Of a DNA stretch of 64,000 nucleotides, positions 9,417-18,037 are shown piece after piece (the stretch's first letter is position 1; each line of letters starts with the position of its first letter). The notes beneath the pieces were generated by a model. It had not been told where the DNA came from. It saw nothing but the letters and a program-made list of their open reading frames with translations, and searched no databases. The DNA comes from Fimbriimonadaceae bacterium (lineage in GTDB: Bacteria; Armatimonadota; Fimbriimonadia; Fimbriimonadales; Fimbriimonadaceae). The position numbers and the translations under genes are program-made. The DNA is taken from the NCBI GenBank assembly GCA_019454145.1, contig CP075366.1, forward strand, positions 2,694,790 to 2,758,789, written 5' to 3'.

Positions 9417-10313
9417 TTATTTTGGATTTGGAATGAAATCTCCGCCTCGGCATTGCTTGAGATAGTTCAGCGAATAAACCTGACCCGTCATTTCTAAGTC
9501 ATCTCGATAAACCGGATCGTGCCAGCCTTCAATATCGATACAACCTGTCCAGCCACGGTGGCGGAGAATAGAAATGAGATCAGTCCAGTTCGTATCACCG
9601 AAACCAGGCGTGCGGTGATGCACAAACCACTCTCCGCACCGCAGACCATCTGTTTTCAGTTTGTCCCAGTTAATCGAGGCATCTTTTCCGTGAATATGAT
9701 AAATTTTGCCGATCCACTTGCGGAGTTGAGGCAATGGGTCAATCAGGCTAACCATTTGGTGGCAAGGCTCCCATTCCAGGCCAATGTAATCTGAATCAAC
9801 CGCATTGAACATCATCTCCCACGCGCGGGGGGAGTGGGCGATGTTCCAGTTCGGCTTTTCCCAAGTGCCGCCCATGTCGCAGTTTTCAAACGCGATCTTC
9901 ACACCGTTGTCTTCCGCGAGTTTGGTGAGGGGCGCAAAGATTTCCTTAAAACGATCAATGTTTTCATCGACTGGGGCTTCAATACAACCAGTAAATCCGC
10001 AGACCGTGGTTGCTCCAAAGGCGGGAGCGGCTTCAATGAGAATCGCCCAATGGTCAGCCGTGGTCTGATCGGTGAGTGGGTTACCGTAAATGCCAACACT
10101 ATCAATGATCGCTTTTCCACCCAAAACATCTTTTGTTTTGGCGGCAAGTTCTTTCAGCCCGTCAACAGTATTTGCATCATCGGGCAGGGCCGCCCAGTTG
10201 GTGAGCTGGAAAGATTCAAAGCCGTGGGGAAGGATTTGCGGCAGATAATCTAAGCATCCGGGCATTTTGGCTAGGGTTCCGATGCGGATATCTTGGTGGT
10301 ACGTGCGTGGCAT
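9417..10313 (-). CDS. Sugar phosphate isomerase/epimerase-like TIM barrel
   Basis: 298-residue protein of the xylose-isomerase-like TIM-barrel (AP_endonuc_2) superfamily. Metal-site-like positions are seen in the KIAFENCDMGG strand, GLEWEPCHQMV, IYHIHGKDA and GCIDIEGWHDP, which match the Glu/Asp/His ligands of this fold. The N-terminus (IRIGTLAKMPGCLDYLPQ) also fits. The real substrate is not visible; many relatives act on inositols or ketohexoses. No clear ribosome-binding site or -10 box was found near the ATG. It stands alone between oppositely flanked spacers of 60 and about 290 bases. Confidence 0.85.
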   Translation of the reverse strand: MPRTYHQDIRIGTLAKMPGCLDYLPQILPHGFESFQLTNWAALPDDANTVDGLKELAAKTKDVLGGKAIIDSVGIYGNPLTDQTTADHWAILIEAAPAFGATTVCGFTGCIEAPVDENIDRFKEIFAPLTKLAEDNGVKIAFENCDMGGTWEKPNWNIAHSPRAWEMMFNAVDSDYIGLEWEPCHQMVSLIDPLPQLRKWIGKIYHIHGKDASINWDKLKTDGLRCGEWFVHHRTPGFGDTNWTDLISILRHRGWTGCIDIEGWHDPVYRDDLEMTGQVYSLNYLKQCRGGDFIPNPK

Positions 10314-10374
10314 AAGCGTGAGTGGGGTTTACCTCATTCGTACTAGCTAATCTAAAACAGCACATTCGTGAGAG

Positions 10375-11724
10375 CTAAATTTTGCCTAAAAGCTTGTTTG
10401 CATCAATCGGCGGAGGAGAAAGCGCCGCCCTCAAAGTTTTGAACGCAACCTGGAGCATCAGCACTACAAACAGACAGTAAAACACTGACGGGAAGTAGTG
10501 GTAGTGGCTAAAAAACTTAAGCCAGGCCATAGGCAAAAACGCAAAGAAACCCATCAGCAAACTCGCAAGCAAAACCCACCTGTTACGCGATTGGAATGCT
10601 TCTTTGAGAGCAATGACGTTTCCAACCAACAGCGACCCGAGAGTAAGCGGCGTACCAGTGATGAGTGCCACTACGCCAAGTTCGAGGGTAGACCACAGAA
10701 TAGGTATTTGCGCGCCAACCGGAAATATATAGTTCGTCAGATCAAGCAGAACCCCTGGACCGGAGCGGAACTGCTGAGCCTGATAGCCGGATACGTCGCT
10801 CGGCACAAGTTGGCGCCGAACAAGGATGTAAGCAATAAGCAGTCCCCAAAAAGTGGCGAGGTTGGCCCAGTGCGGCTTTCGATTATTTAGAGCAAAAGTA
10901 ATACAGATTCCTGTAATGAGAGCCGGAATCATAATCGCTTGCTCATAAGCACCGAGAGCAAGCGTTGTCGCAATAATAGCGAAAACCACCCATATCCATG
11001 GTGCTCGACCGGGATTAGCGACAACGGTGCTTTTTGTTGCGGGGACATCGTAAGGCGTTGGCGGCTGTGGTTTCCGAGCCGCAGTGAGCCGCTCAAACCG
11101 TGTGTAGCTCGCAAGCGCGATCAACGCAAAAATCGTCATCGTGCTAGCGGTGCGACCGGGAAGCCAATCAACGATTCGGCTCTTAAAGTCTAGCGGAGTA
11201 TTTGGCAGGATCTGAGTAATAAATAGGCATGTAAAAAATGCGATCAGCACGCTCGGCAGCTTTTCTTTGAATTTCCCACGGGTGAAGCCAATCAAAGCAA
11301 CGCAAGGCAGCACCCAGAAAACTGAGCCAATGGTGCGTAGCGGTTCAATCGTGATATGGCAAACACCAAACAGAGCCGTCGCCGCCCCGGTTGCAGGAGC
11401 ATTATCTGTGAATTCGCGGAAAAACCAAAACGCTGCGAATATACAGATCGCGCAAATGATCGCGTTTGTCAGGCCGTAGCCTGCCGCGTTGTTGCCATAC
11501 AGGGCGTTGTCTAATTCAAAGGGAAGGGTTGAAATCGGTCGGTAGAAGTGATTGAAGAGGGGCCAATCCCCGGCAAACCAACTCCAAGGATTGTTCCGCT
11601 CACGGATATTGGCAAGCAAAACGGCGGTGTCTGTATCCGAAAGCAGATTGCCCACCGCATGTTTCAGTACCACCCAAATACTGAAAAGGGTTGGAATCGC
11701 TAACCATGGCAACCACCGCTTCAT
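10375..11724 (-). CDS. Polytopic membrane protein of unknown function
   Basis: About 449 residues with some ten hydrophobic helices, a Pro-rich cytoplasmic-like loop around residues 205-230 (KPQPPTPYDVP) and a short charged C-terminus. An early loop with NNPWSWFAGDWPLFNHFYR resembles the first periplasmic loop of GT-C fold glycosyltransferases and O-antigen-like membrane proteins, where an acidic residue follows helix 1, but no catalytic motif is clear. I do not recognise the family. The ATG at 11724 is preceded by in-frame GTG and TTG codons, and a GGGGGA lies upstream, so the start may be up to 9 bases earlier. Confidence 0.6.
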   Translation of the reverse strand: MKRWLPWLAIPTLFSIWVVLKHAVGNLLSDTDTAVLLANIRERNNPWSWFAGDWPLFNHFYRPISTLPFELDNALYGNNAAGYGLTNAIICAICIFAAFWFFREFTDNAPATGAATALFGVCHITIEPLRTIGSVFWVLPCVALIGFTRGKFKEKLPSVLIAFFTCLFITQILPNTPLDFKSRIVDWLPGRTASTMTIFALIALASYTRFERLTAARKPQPPTPYDVPATKSTVVANPGRAPWIWVVFAIIATTLALGAYEQAIMIPALITGICITFALNNRKPHWANLATFWGLLIAYILVRRQLVPSDVSGYQAQQFRSGPGVLLDLTNYIFPVGAQIPILWSTLELGVVALITGTPLTLGSLLVGNVIALKEAFQSRNRWVLLASLLMGFFAFLPMAWLKFFSHYHYFPSVFYCLFVVLMLQVAFKTLRAALSPPPIDANKLLGKI

Positions 11725-11782
11725 CACGGGCAATTATCCCCCGCTTTGCCCAAAAAATGAACTCCTAACAGGTCTGAGACGT

Positions 11783-11788
11783 TAGAAT
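11783..11788 (+). promoter_or_regulatory. -10-like box upstream of thioredoxin gene
   Basis: TAGAAT ends 10 bases before the ATG at 11799, with only a weak GAGAG between. It fits the short or absent leader pattern seen at other genes in the window. Confidence 0.35.
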
Positions 11789-11798
11789 TGTGAGAGTG

Positions 11799-12326
11799 AT
11801 GAATAAGAACTGGATGAGAATTGGAACCGCCGTGACCGCACTGCTCGTGGTCGGCGTGATGAGTGCAGTTGCTCAAAACAAGACTGCTACCTTGGAAGGA
11901 AAAACCGCTCCTTCCTTTAAAATGAAGACCACAGACGGCAAAACGCTGACGAATGCGAGCCTCAAAGGGAAAGTTGTTTTGCTCGATTTCTGGGCAACCT
12001 GGTGCGGCCCTTGCAAAAAGGCGAGCCCGACAATGCAGAGCCTGCATAGCTCGCTGAATTCCAAAGGGTTGACCGTTGTTGGCGTCAACGTGATGGAAGA
12101 AAGAGCCGGATCGGCAGCAGCCAAAAAATACAAAGCCGATCACAAATACGGCTTTACTTTTACTTACGATGCTGACGACGTTGCGACTAAGATGAAGATT
12201 ACGGGTGTTCCCCAGTTTGTTCTGATCAACCGCAAAGGCGTGATCGTAGAAACCTGGGAAGGATTCGACGACACGATCAAAGCTGACATCGAGCGAACGG
12301 TCAAGGCCGAAGTCGCAAAGAAGTAA
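11799..12326 (+). CDS. TlpA/ResA-like periplasmic thioredoxin
   Basis: About 175 residues. A signal peptide (MNKNWMRIGTAVTALLVVG to about AVAQ) precedes an AhpC/TSA-type thioredoxin fold. The redox centre is LLDFWATWCGPCKKASP, with a CxxC pair; cis-Pro is in ITGVPQFVLI. This matches TlpA/ResA-like thiol reductases, which act outside the cytoplasmic membrane. An upstream in-frame GTG at 11790 is the alternative start. A hairpin follows the stop, so the gene probably forms its own unit. Confidence 0.9.
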   Translation: MNKNWMRIGTAVTALLVVGVMSAVAQNKTATLEGKTAPSFKMKTTDGKTLTNASLKGKVVLLDFWATWCGPCKKASPTMQSLHSSLNSKGLTVVGVNVMEERAGSAAAKKYKADHKYGFTFTYDADDVATKMKITGVPQFVLINRKGVIVETWEGFDDTIKADIERTVKAEVAKK

Positions 12327-12343
12327 ACTAAAAAACGTTTCTA

Positions 12344-12372
12344 AAGCCAGCGGATGACGTATTCGCTGGCTT
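12344..12372 (+). terminator. Hairpin terminator after thioredoxin gene
   Basis: A 9-bp perfect stem AAGCCAGCG/CGCTGGCTT with an 11-base loop begins 18 bases after the stop. The following TTATTCATT is only a partial T-tract. Confidence 0.55.
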
Positions 12373-12388
12373 ATTCATTGGAAAAAAT

Positions 12389-13357
12389 ATGAGCCTGCTT
12401 GCACTTGTTTTGGGATTATCCATCCGCGCTGACGAACCAGTTTGGAAGGAGTACCGCCTTGACCAATCCGGCATGAAAATTAAATTGCCCGAGGCTCCAA
12501 AAGAAAGGCAACTGATTGATGGGTTAGAATTCACGCTTGATTACCAATCTGTCAAATTGAAGATATCAGCGAGCAAAAAAACTCCCGAAGAAGCCCAAAA
12601 ACTAAGCGCAGCCTATACGGAAAAGTTCGGTCAGTTTAGCCAGCAATATGGTCGCAAAATTAAGAGCATTCTTAACGAATCTCCAGTGCTTGAGGCTTAC
12701 CAATTTGGGGCAACTGAATCAATAGGATTTGTGCTCGAAGTCGATGCCGATGGCGGAAAAGTCCATGCTTGGCAAAGGGTGCTCATAGATGGCTGGGAAT
12801 ATGATGTCAGTTTGGACTGCTCAAGAAAAGACCAGCCACTAATGGAGAAAATTCTGGGTTCGGTTATGTATGTGAACCCGTCAACCGGAGATTTCAAGAT
12901 TGAAAATATCGGCGGAATGGGCCTGAAATCGTATTTGGGCATCGCTTTTCTGCCGACAAAAGGTGAAAGCCGACCAGAAGCTCGTAGCTTACTTTTGGAT
13001 TCAGATAATTTCCCTGCAATGATTGTGGGAACCGTGTGGGATCGCGCCGAGGTGATTTTTGAAGATCCAGACCAGTTCAAGGCAGCATTGACAAAATGGC
13101 TGGCGGGTTATGTTCAAGGGGCTAAATCAGAATTGATTCTGACGCAGCATAAAACTGATCGGGGGCTAGATTACGATTTGACAGGAAAGGTTGTCATCCA
13201 AGGCATTGAGCTACAAATAGCTGGTCGTGCGCTTACAAATGATCAGGAAGCCAGAGCCGTGATCGCAGTTATTGATCACCGCACTCCCGGCGCAATGGAT
13301 TTTGCAACCAAGGTGCTCAAGTCTGTTCAATGGGTTGAATTAGAACGGAATCACTGA
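12389..13357 (+). CDS. Putative secreted protein, unknown function
   Basis: 322 residues with a short N-terminal hydrophobic stretch (MSLLALVLGLSIRADE) that would act as a signal peptide. No family is recognised. The rest is soluble and mixed alpha/beta, with two similar-looking halves: an early segment YRLDQSGMKIKLPEAPKE resembling the start of small secreted proteins that test for a bound surface, and a late segment around KVLKSVQWVELE. A GGAAAAAAT stretch just before the ATG can serve as ribosome-binding site. The last 7 bases overlap the convergent fucosidase gene. Confidence 0.6.
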   Translation: MSLLALVLGLSIRADEPVWKEYRLDQSGMKIKLPEAPKERQLIDGLEFTLDYQSVKLKISASKKTPEEAQKLSAAYTEKFGQFSQQYGRKIKSILNESPVLEAYQFGATESIGFVLEVDADGGKVHAWQRVLIDGWEYDVSLDCSRKDQPLMEKILGSVMYVNPSTGDFKIENIGGMGLKSYLGIAFLPTKGESRPEARSLLLDSDNFPAMIVGTVWDRAEVIFEDPDQFKAALTKWLAGYVQGAKSELILTQHKTDRGLDYDLTGKVVIQGIELQIAGRALTNDQEARAVIAVIDHRTPGAMDFATKVLKSVQWVELERNH

Positions 13358-14691
13358 GTTAAGTGTGCGATGCGAACTACTGTATTCGTGCCGTACGGAT
13401 ATTTGGTTGCATGAAGCACAGATGATCCATTTTCATGCTCAAGTTTTAGTTCCTCGCCGCTATCAAGCCACCTTGCATTGACATAAGTAGGCGGGAGTCC
13501 AGTGAACTTCCTTGGCCCTGGCCCGCGTGAGTTAGTACCACTTGCTCGAGGATCAGCGGTTGCCGTGAGATCGAAAATGAACAAATAGGCTTCGTTGTTT
13601 ACAATCAGCCCAAAGTCGTCATCTTCACCATTAATATCCTTTGGTTTGCCTCGATAAATCGGGTTGTTACTTCCACCATGCAAATCAACCCACTTTCCAA
13701 CAACTTCAAACATTGCTTGTTCGTAATCTGGGATTGCTCCGGTTCCGGTGGGGCCAAGATTCATAAGAAAGTTTGCTTCAACCGCTCTTGCCCGGCAGAG
13801 TTCCTCAATGACAGAAGCAGGGCTGAGCATATTAAAATCCCGGGTTGCAATTCCCCAGTGGTAATTTGCTGTGTGGCACATCTCTCCTGTGATGTACTTA
13901 TTGGTTAGCTTGTTGGGGCTTACTCGTGTTGCCCGTCCGCGCTCAAAAGTAACAGCATCAATTTCAGAATGAACAAGCTTGCCTTCTTCTCCAATACCAG
14001 TGTTGTTGATAATCATCGTTTCTGGCTGAAGTTTGCGGATCATCGAATAGAGGGCATCCAGTTCCCAATCTGCTTCTGGTTTGCTCCAGTTACCATCAAA
14101 CCAAACTGCCCCGAGTTCGCCATAGTTAGAGCAAATGATTTCAACCGAATCGCGGAGATATTGTTGGTAGCCCTTCCAATCGCTCTTGAAACGGTCGTCC
14201 GACCAATCCAGAGTTGTGTGATACAGGCAAGGGACAATACCTTCGCTTCGGCACCCATCCACAAAGTCGCGAATAATATCCCGCCTAGCGGGGGTTTTAG
14301 TGACATCCCACTTGCTCAGACCATGAGTGTCGTAAAGACTAAAGCCATCGTGATGTCGGCTTGTGAGCGTGACATATTTGGCCCCAGCAGACTTTGCTAA
14401 TTGCGCCAATTTTTGACCACTGAAATCCGGTACCGACCAACGTGACATGAGTTTCATATATTCATCCCGTGGAGTTCCGTGAGAGAACATTGTCCATTCT
14501 CCCTTTCCGACTAACGAGTACAGGCCAAAGTGAACAAAGATTCCGAAGGCAAGCTGTTCGAACTTTGCAATTCGAGGGTGAATGTGAGGAAATACTGGCT
14601 GATCCATAGCGGGAATAATTTTTGGGAGCGCTGGCAAAACAAGCCCAGCGGCGGTTGATTGAAGAAGCTGTCGGCGCGAAAGCTGGCGCAT
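13351..14691 (-). CDS. Alpha-L-fucosidase-like GH29 glycosidase, Tat-exported
   Basis: 446 residues. The N-terminus has a Tat-type signal (SRRQLLQSTAAGLVLPALP). The GH29 barrel is recognised from FGIFVHFGLYSLVGKGEW, KSAGAKYVTLTSRHHDGF, the catalytic-nucleophile strand GAVWFDGNW (Asp of WFDG) and NFLMNLGPTGTGAIPD. The acid/base Glu is not conserved enough to place. It is shorter at the C-terminus than many GH29 enzymes that carry a beta-sandwich. It lies 6 bases downstream of nrdR on the same strand, an odd pairing. Fucosidase specificity is inferred from family. Confidence 0.88.
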   Translation of the reverse strand: MRQLSRRQLLQSTAAGLVLPALPKIIPAMDQPVFPHIHPRIAKFEQLAFGIFVHFGLYSLVGKGEWTMFSHGTPRDEYMKLMSRWSVPDFSGQKLAQLAKSAGAKYVTLTSRHHDGFSLYDTHGLSKWDVTKTPARRDIIRDFVDGCRSEGIVPCLYHTTLDWSDDRFKSDWKGYQQYLRDSVEIICSNYGELGAVWFDGNWSKPEADWELDALYSMIRKLQPETMIINNTGIGEEGKLVHSEIDAVTFERGRATRVSPNKLTNKYITGEMCHTANYHWGIATRDFNMLSPASVIEELCRARAVEANFLMNLGPTGTGAIPDYEQAMFEVVGKWVDLHGGSNNPIYRGKPKDINGEDDDFGLIVNNEAYLFIFDLTATADPRASGTNSRGPGPRKFTGLPPTYVNARWLDSGEELKLEHENGSSVLHATKYPYGTNTVVRIAHLTQ

Positions 14692-14697
14692 GGCGAA

Positions 14698-15186
14698 TTA
14701 CCGAGAAGAAACGGTTGCTTTAGATTTTGCCCGAGAATCGCGTTGCATTTTCTTGACAATTTCTGCAAACTGCTCGGGGCAATCAAACGCACGGTAAACG
14801 CTAGAGTAGCGAATATAGCCAATGGTATCGATGTGATAAAGCTCCTCCATCGCCCGTTCGCCGATATCAGAAGATTGCACCTCTAACTCAAATTGGTCAA
14901 GCAGGTCTCTTTCGATGTGAGCGACGGATTGCTCTAATCTTTCCACTGGCACTGGCCGTTTACCGCATGCAAGCAGCATGGAACTGAGTAGCTTTTCTCG
15001 GTCAAACAGTTGCCGCCCGCCGTCAGATTTGATAACGTAAAGGCGTGGCTTTTCTGGTTCTTCAAACGTAGTAAAGCGGCGACCGCATGAATCGCACTCG
15101 CGCCGGCGGCGGATGGATGTGGATTCTCTTGCGGGTCGGGAATCGAGCACCTTTTGCTCTTCATGACCGCAGTAAGGACACTTCAT
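14698..15186 (-). CDS. nrdR: Transcriptional repressor NrdR
   Basis: Zinc-ribbon plus ATP-cone repressor of ribonucleotide reductase genes. At 162 residues it is the usual length. The ribbon has Cys3, Cys6, Cys31 and Cys34 (MKCPYCGHEE and CDSCGRRF), followed by the RFTTFEEPEKPRLYVIKSDG segment and an ATP-cone ending VYRAFDCPEQFAEIV. No nrd structural genes are in the window. The upstream region holds DnaA-box-like sites (see 15240-15390). The start is the ATG whose product begins with the zinc ribbon. Confidence 0.96.
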   Translation of the reverse strand: MKCPYCGHEEQKVLDSRPARESTSIRRRRECDSCGRRFTTFEEPEKPRLYVIKSDGGRQLFDREKLLSSMLLACGKRPVPVERLEQSVAHIERDLLDQFELEVQSSDIGERAMEELYHIDTIGYIRYSSVYRAFDCPEQFAEIVKKMQRDSRAKSKATVSSR

Positions 15187-15239
15187 TCAGTTCCAGTGTT
15201 TGGCAATGATTGCACAGGGGCAAATTAGATTCAACTATG

Positions 15240-15260
15240 TTTTTCACACCGTTTTCCACA
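15240..15260 (+). promoter_or_regulatory. Two DnaA-box-like 9-mers upstream of nrdR
   Basis: TTTTTCACA (15240-15248) and TTTTCCACA (15252-15260) lie in tandem, 12 bases apart start to start. The second matches the TTWTNCACA type of DnaA box. They lie 54-74 bases upstream of the nrdR start. Function is inferred. Confidence 0.4.
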
Positions 15261-15381
15261 CGTCGGTGGAATGCCTTGTGAGGAACATAAAAATACTGAC
15301 AAAACGGTGAATTTAGGTTCAAATTTGATGAGAACACTTAGGCCAGGATGATCAATAATTTTTGACCATCCGGTGACCAAG

Positions 15382-15390
15382 TTTTCCACA
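15382..15390 (+). promoter_or_regulatory. Third DnaA-box-like 9-mer
   Basis: TTTTCCACA in the same orientation as the pair at 15240-15260 and in the same 217-base spacer between aspS and nrdR. Confidence 0.35.
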
Positions 15391-15404
15391 TTGTTAAGGC
15401 AGGA

Positions 15405-17228
15405 TTACACTTTTGGTTGAGCCGCGGGTTGGAGCCCCATTTCTTTCCATTGGGCTTCATCAACTGGTGAAGGAGCGTCCATCATCGGGTCGTAACCGTT
15501 ACCCATTTTAGGGAACGGAATAACCTCACGGATGTTGTCTTCGTTGATCAAGAACATGATCAATCGGTCAATTCCAGTTGCAATTCCACCATGTGGTGGA
15601 GCACCCAGTTGGAATGCTTCCAAAATGTGAGCGAACCTTTCCTTTTGTTGTTCTTCGGTTACACCGATGATCTTGAAGATTTGTGCTTGTAATTCCGGCG
15701 AGTGGATACGGATAGAACCGCTCCCCCATTCGTAACCGTTGCACACGATGTCGTAGCAGTCGGCGCGGACGCGACCAGTATCGGTGGTGAGGAATTCAAT
15801 ATCTTCAGCTTTCGGACTTGTGAATGGGTGGTGCGATGGATCCCATCGCTGTTCGTCCTCGTTCCATTCCACAAGCGGGAAGTCCACAACGAACGCAAAA
15901 GCGAGTTTTCGAGGGTCGCGCAAACCGCAGTTGGTTCCAATTTGCAATCGGAGCCGGGCAAGAGCTTCGCAACTCACGACCCAACTGTCGGCAACAAATA
16001 ACAGTAAGTCGCCTTCCTTGGCTTCGCTGAGTTTGATAAGTTCAGTTACTTCGGTTTCAGAAAGGAACTTAGAAATACCGCCCTTGATCCGCACGCCACT
16101 TTCCATCAACCGAGAGCCTTCAACGTCCTCGCTCGGGTTAATGACGGCGAAGTTGGCGAGTCCTTTTGCTCCGAAAGATTTCACCAAGTCTTCAAGTTCG
16201 GTGATTTGCTTACGTGAAAGTTGTGCCCCACCCGGGTATCGGATTCCGCGAACAAAGTTGCCCGCTGCAACCGTGCTGGCGAATACTCCGAATTCAGAGT
16301 TCTTCACCAATTCAGAAGCATCGAATAACTGCAGACCAAACCGCAGGTCAGGCTTATCGTTGCCGTATAACCGCATAGATTCGGCATGGGTCAGGCGAGG
16401 AAAATCTGTTACCGGATCTTTTTCAAGACTGAATTGCGGGATGAGCTCGTTAATGACTTGCTTAGTCATTGCCTCAATCAAACTCAAAATATCCTCCTGC
16501 GTAACGAATGACATTTCAAGGTCGAGCTGGGTGAATTCTGGCTGTCGGTCGGCCCTTTGAGATTCATCGCGGAAGCACTTCGCGATTTGGTAGTACCGCT
16601 CCAAGCCACCCACCATCAAGAGTTGCTTATACTGCTGGGGAGATTGCGGCAACGCATAGAACTCACCTGGATTAAGGCGATAAGGCACCAAGTAGTCGCG
16701 GGCACCTTCAGGCGTGGACTTTGTGATGATAGGAGTTTCGGTTTCGATAAAACCTTGGTTGTCGAAAAAGCTTCTGATTTTTCGCACCGCCGCGGCACGC
16801 AGCTTAAGGTTTCGGTGCATCGAAGGGCGGCGTAAGTCTAGGTAGCGGTACTTCACCCGAAGTTCCTCGTTCACCTTTTCCATTTGGGCTTCATCGCTGA
16901 GAGGGAACGGCAATGTCACGGATTGGTTGAGGATTTCAAAAGAGGTGACCGCGATTTCAATGTCGCCAGTCGCCTGTTTTGGGTTGCGGTTAGCTTCATC
17001 GCGCATTTGCACGGTGCCGGTGATGCTCAGGCAGGTTTCGGAACGGAGTTCGGCCTTCGTGTTCTCGGGGAAGATCACCTGAACAATGCCGGTGCGATCG
17101 CGCACATCAACAAAGAAAAGTCCGCCGAGGTCACGAACCTTATTCGCCCACCCGTTGACTGTAACGGTCTGACCGACGTTTTGCGCGGTAAGTTCTCCGC
17201 AAAATGTTGTGCGCTGTGCAAAGCTCAT
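15405..17228 (-). CDS. aspS: Aspartate-tRNA ligase
   Basis: Class II synthetase charging tRNA-Asp. From the ATG at 17228 it is about 607 residues, close to the usual 590-600. An N-terminal OB-fold (VNGWANKVRDLGGLFFVDVR) precedes motif 1, motif 2 (YQIAKCFRDESQRADRQPEF) and motif 3 near the C-terminus (GGIATGIDRLIMFL), with the GAD insertion between. An upstream TTG would add 19 residues that do not fit the family. Whether the enzyme is discriminating cannot be told from the motifs. TATCCT lies 11 bases upstream of the ATG and no ribosome-binding site is seen. Confidence 0.95.
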   Translation of the reverse strand: MSFAQRTTFCGELTAQNVGQTVTVNGWANKVRDLGGLFFVDVRDRTGIVQVIFPENTKAELRSETCLSITGTVQMRDEANRNPKQATGDIEIAVTSFEILNQSVTLPFPLSDEAQMEKVNEELRVKYRYLDLRRPSMHRNLKLRAAAVRKIRSFFDNQGFIETETPIITKSTPEGARDYLVPYRLNPGEFYALPQSPQQYKQLLMVGGLERYYQIAKCFRDESQRADRQPEFTQLDLEMSFVTQEDILSLIEAMTKQVINELIPQFSLEKDPVTDFPRLTHAESMRLYGNDKPDLRFGLQLFDASELVKNSEFGVFASTVAAGNFVRGIRYPGGAQLSRKQITELEDLVKSFGAKGLANFAVINPSEDVEGSRLMESGVRIKGGISKFLSETEVTELIKLSEAKEGDLLLFVADSWVVSCEALARLRLQIGTNCGLRDPRKLAFAFVVDFPLVEWNEDEQRWDPSHHPFTSPKAEDIEFLTTDTGRVRADCYDIVCNGYEWGSGSIRIHSPELQAQIFKIIGVTEEQQKERFAHILEAFQLGAPPHGGIATGIDRLIMFLINEDNIREVIPFPKMGNGYDPMMDAPSPVDEAQWKEMGLQPAAQPKV

Positions 17229-17304
17229 TTGAACTAGGCAGGATACCTGCGGGCACTTACTTGGTCCGGGGAATTTAGAAGTCAATAACTAGGGCTTAGA
17301 ATCG

Positions 17305-17310
17305 TATAAT
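17305..17310 (+). promoter_or_regulatory. Perfect -10 box, leaderless arrangement
   Basis: TATAAT ends 9 bases before the ATG at 17320, with no Shine-Dalgarno between and no good -35 upstream. The transcript would have almost no leader. Confidence 0.55.
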
Positions 17311-17319
17311 ACGAGCACG

Positions 17320-18036
17320 ATGTATTTCATCTTTGATAGCACAGGTGCCAAAACTGGGCCATTTACCAAGGCGGATATCGCTTTATTTGTCGGCGATGGT
17401 CGCTTGCATGCGGATACAGATATTGAAGAAGCTGAGTCTGGTCGGCTCGTTAAGGTTTCTTCGGTTGTGGGATCAATGCCTCCGCCAGTTCAGCCCGAAC
17501 CGCAAGCAACGTATCAACCTCAGTACGAACAGCCACCCATGGCTCCGAAAAAAAACAACACCGGGTTGATCATAACAATAGTCGTGATTGCCATACTCTG
17601 CAGTTGCTTCGCCCCTATTGCCGCTATTTTGTTCCCTGTTTTCAGCCAAGCTAAGCAAGCGGCTAAGAAAACACAAGCGTTATCCAATATTAAGCAAATT
17701 GCCACTGGAATTGTGATTTACCAAGCGGATTGGGATGATAGATTCCCCACTGAAATGGGGAATAGTAGATCGCTTGAAAAGCAGATAGAGCCTTATGTAA
17801 AAGATAGATCGTTGTTTTTGGTAATGGGTACTCGCATAGAGTCGAACCCCACTCTAGCAGGCAAAGAAGCAAAAGGTATTCCAGATCTTTCGAACACGAT
17901 TATGTTATGGGCGTTTCCTCCGGCCCTAAAAGACAAAGCTCCAATGGCTACTGCAGATAGTGCGGCGTACATGACGGATCGCAATGCGCTGGAGTTGGCA
18001 ATTACCTCAGGGACATATCAAAAGCCTACGAAATAA
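17320..18036 (+). CDS. GYF_2 domain fused to a pseudopilin-like helix and body
   Basis: 238 residues. Residues 1-45 match GYF_2 (TGPFTKADIALFVGDGRL). A Pro/Gln-rich linker (about 52-75) leads to a membrane helix. Immediately after it comes [19 protein letters not shown] and then LSNIKQIATGIVIYQADWDDRFP, which is the post-helix signature of class III signal prepilins of the DUF1559/H-X9-DG kind; compare the true prepilin at 58641. It lacks the FTLIE cleavage motif, so it is not processed as a pilin. The tail is a shortened pilin-like domain. Role unknown. Confidence 0.75.
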   Translation: MYFIFDSTGAKTGPFTKADIALFVGDGRLHADTDIEEAESGRLVKVSSVVGSMPPPVQPEPQATYQPQYEQPPMAPKKNNTGLIITIVVIAILCSCFAPIAAILFPVFSQAKQAAKKTQALSNIKQIATGIVIYQADWDDRFPTEMGNSRSLEKQIEPYVKDRSLFLVMGTRIESNPTLAGKEAKGIPDLSNTIMLWAFPPALKDKAPMATADSAAYMTDRNALELAITSGTYQKPTK

Positions 18037-18037
18037 A

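Noticed and set aside
15187..15404. Replication origin, given DnaA-box-like sites
   Set aside because: No dnaA, dnaN, gidA or AT-rich unwinding element is nearby; three boxes alone fit gene regulation better.
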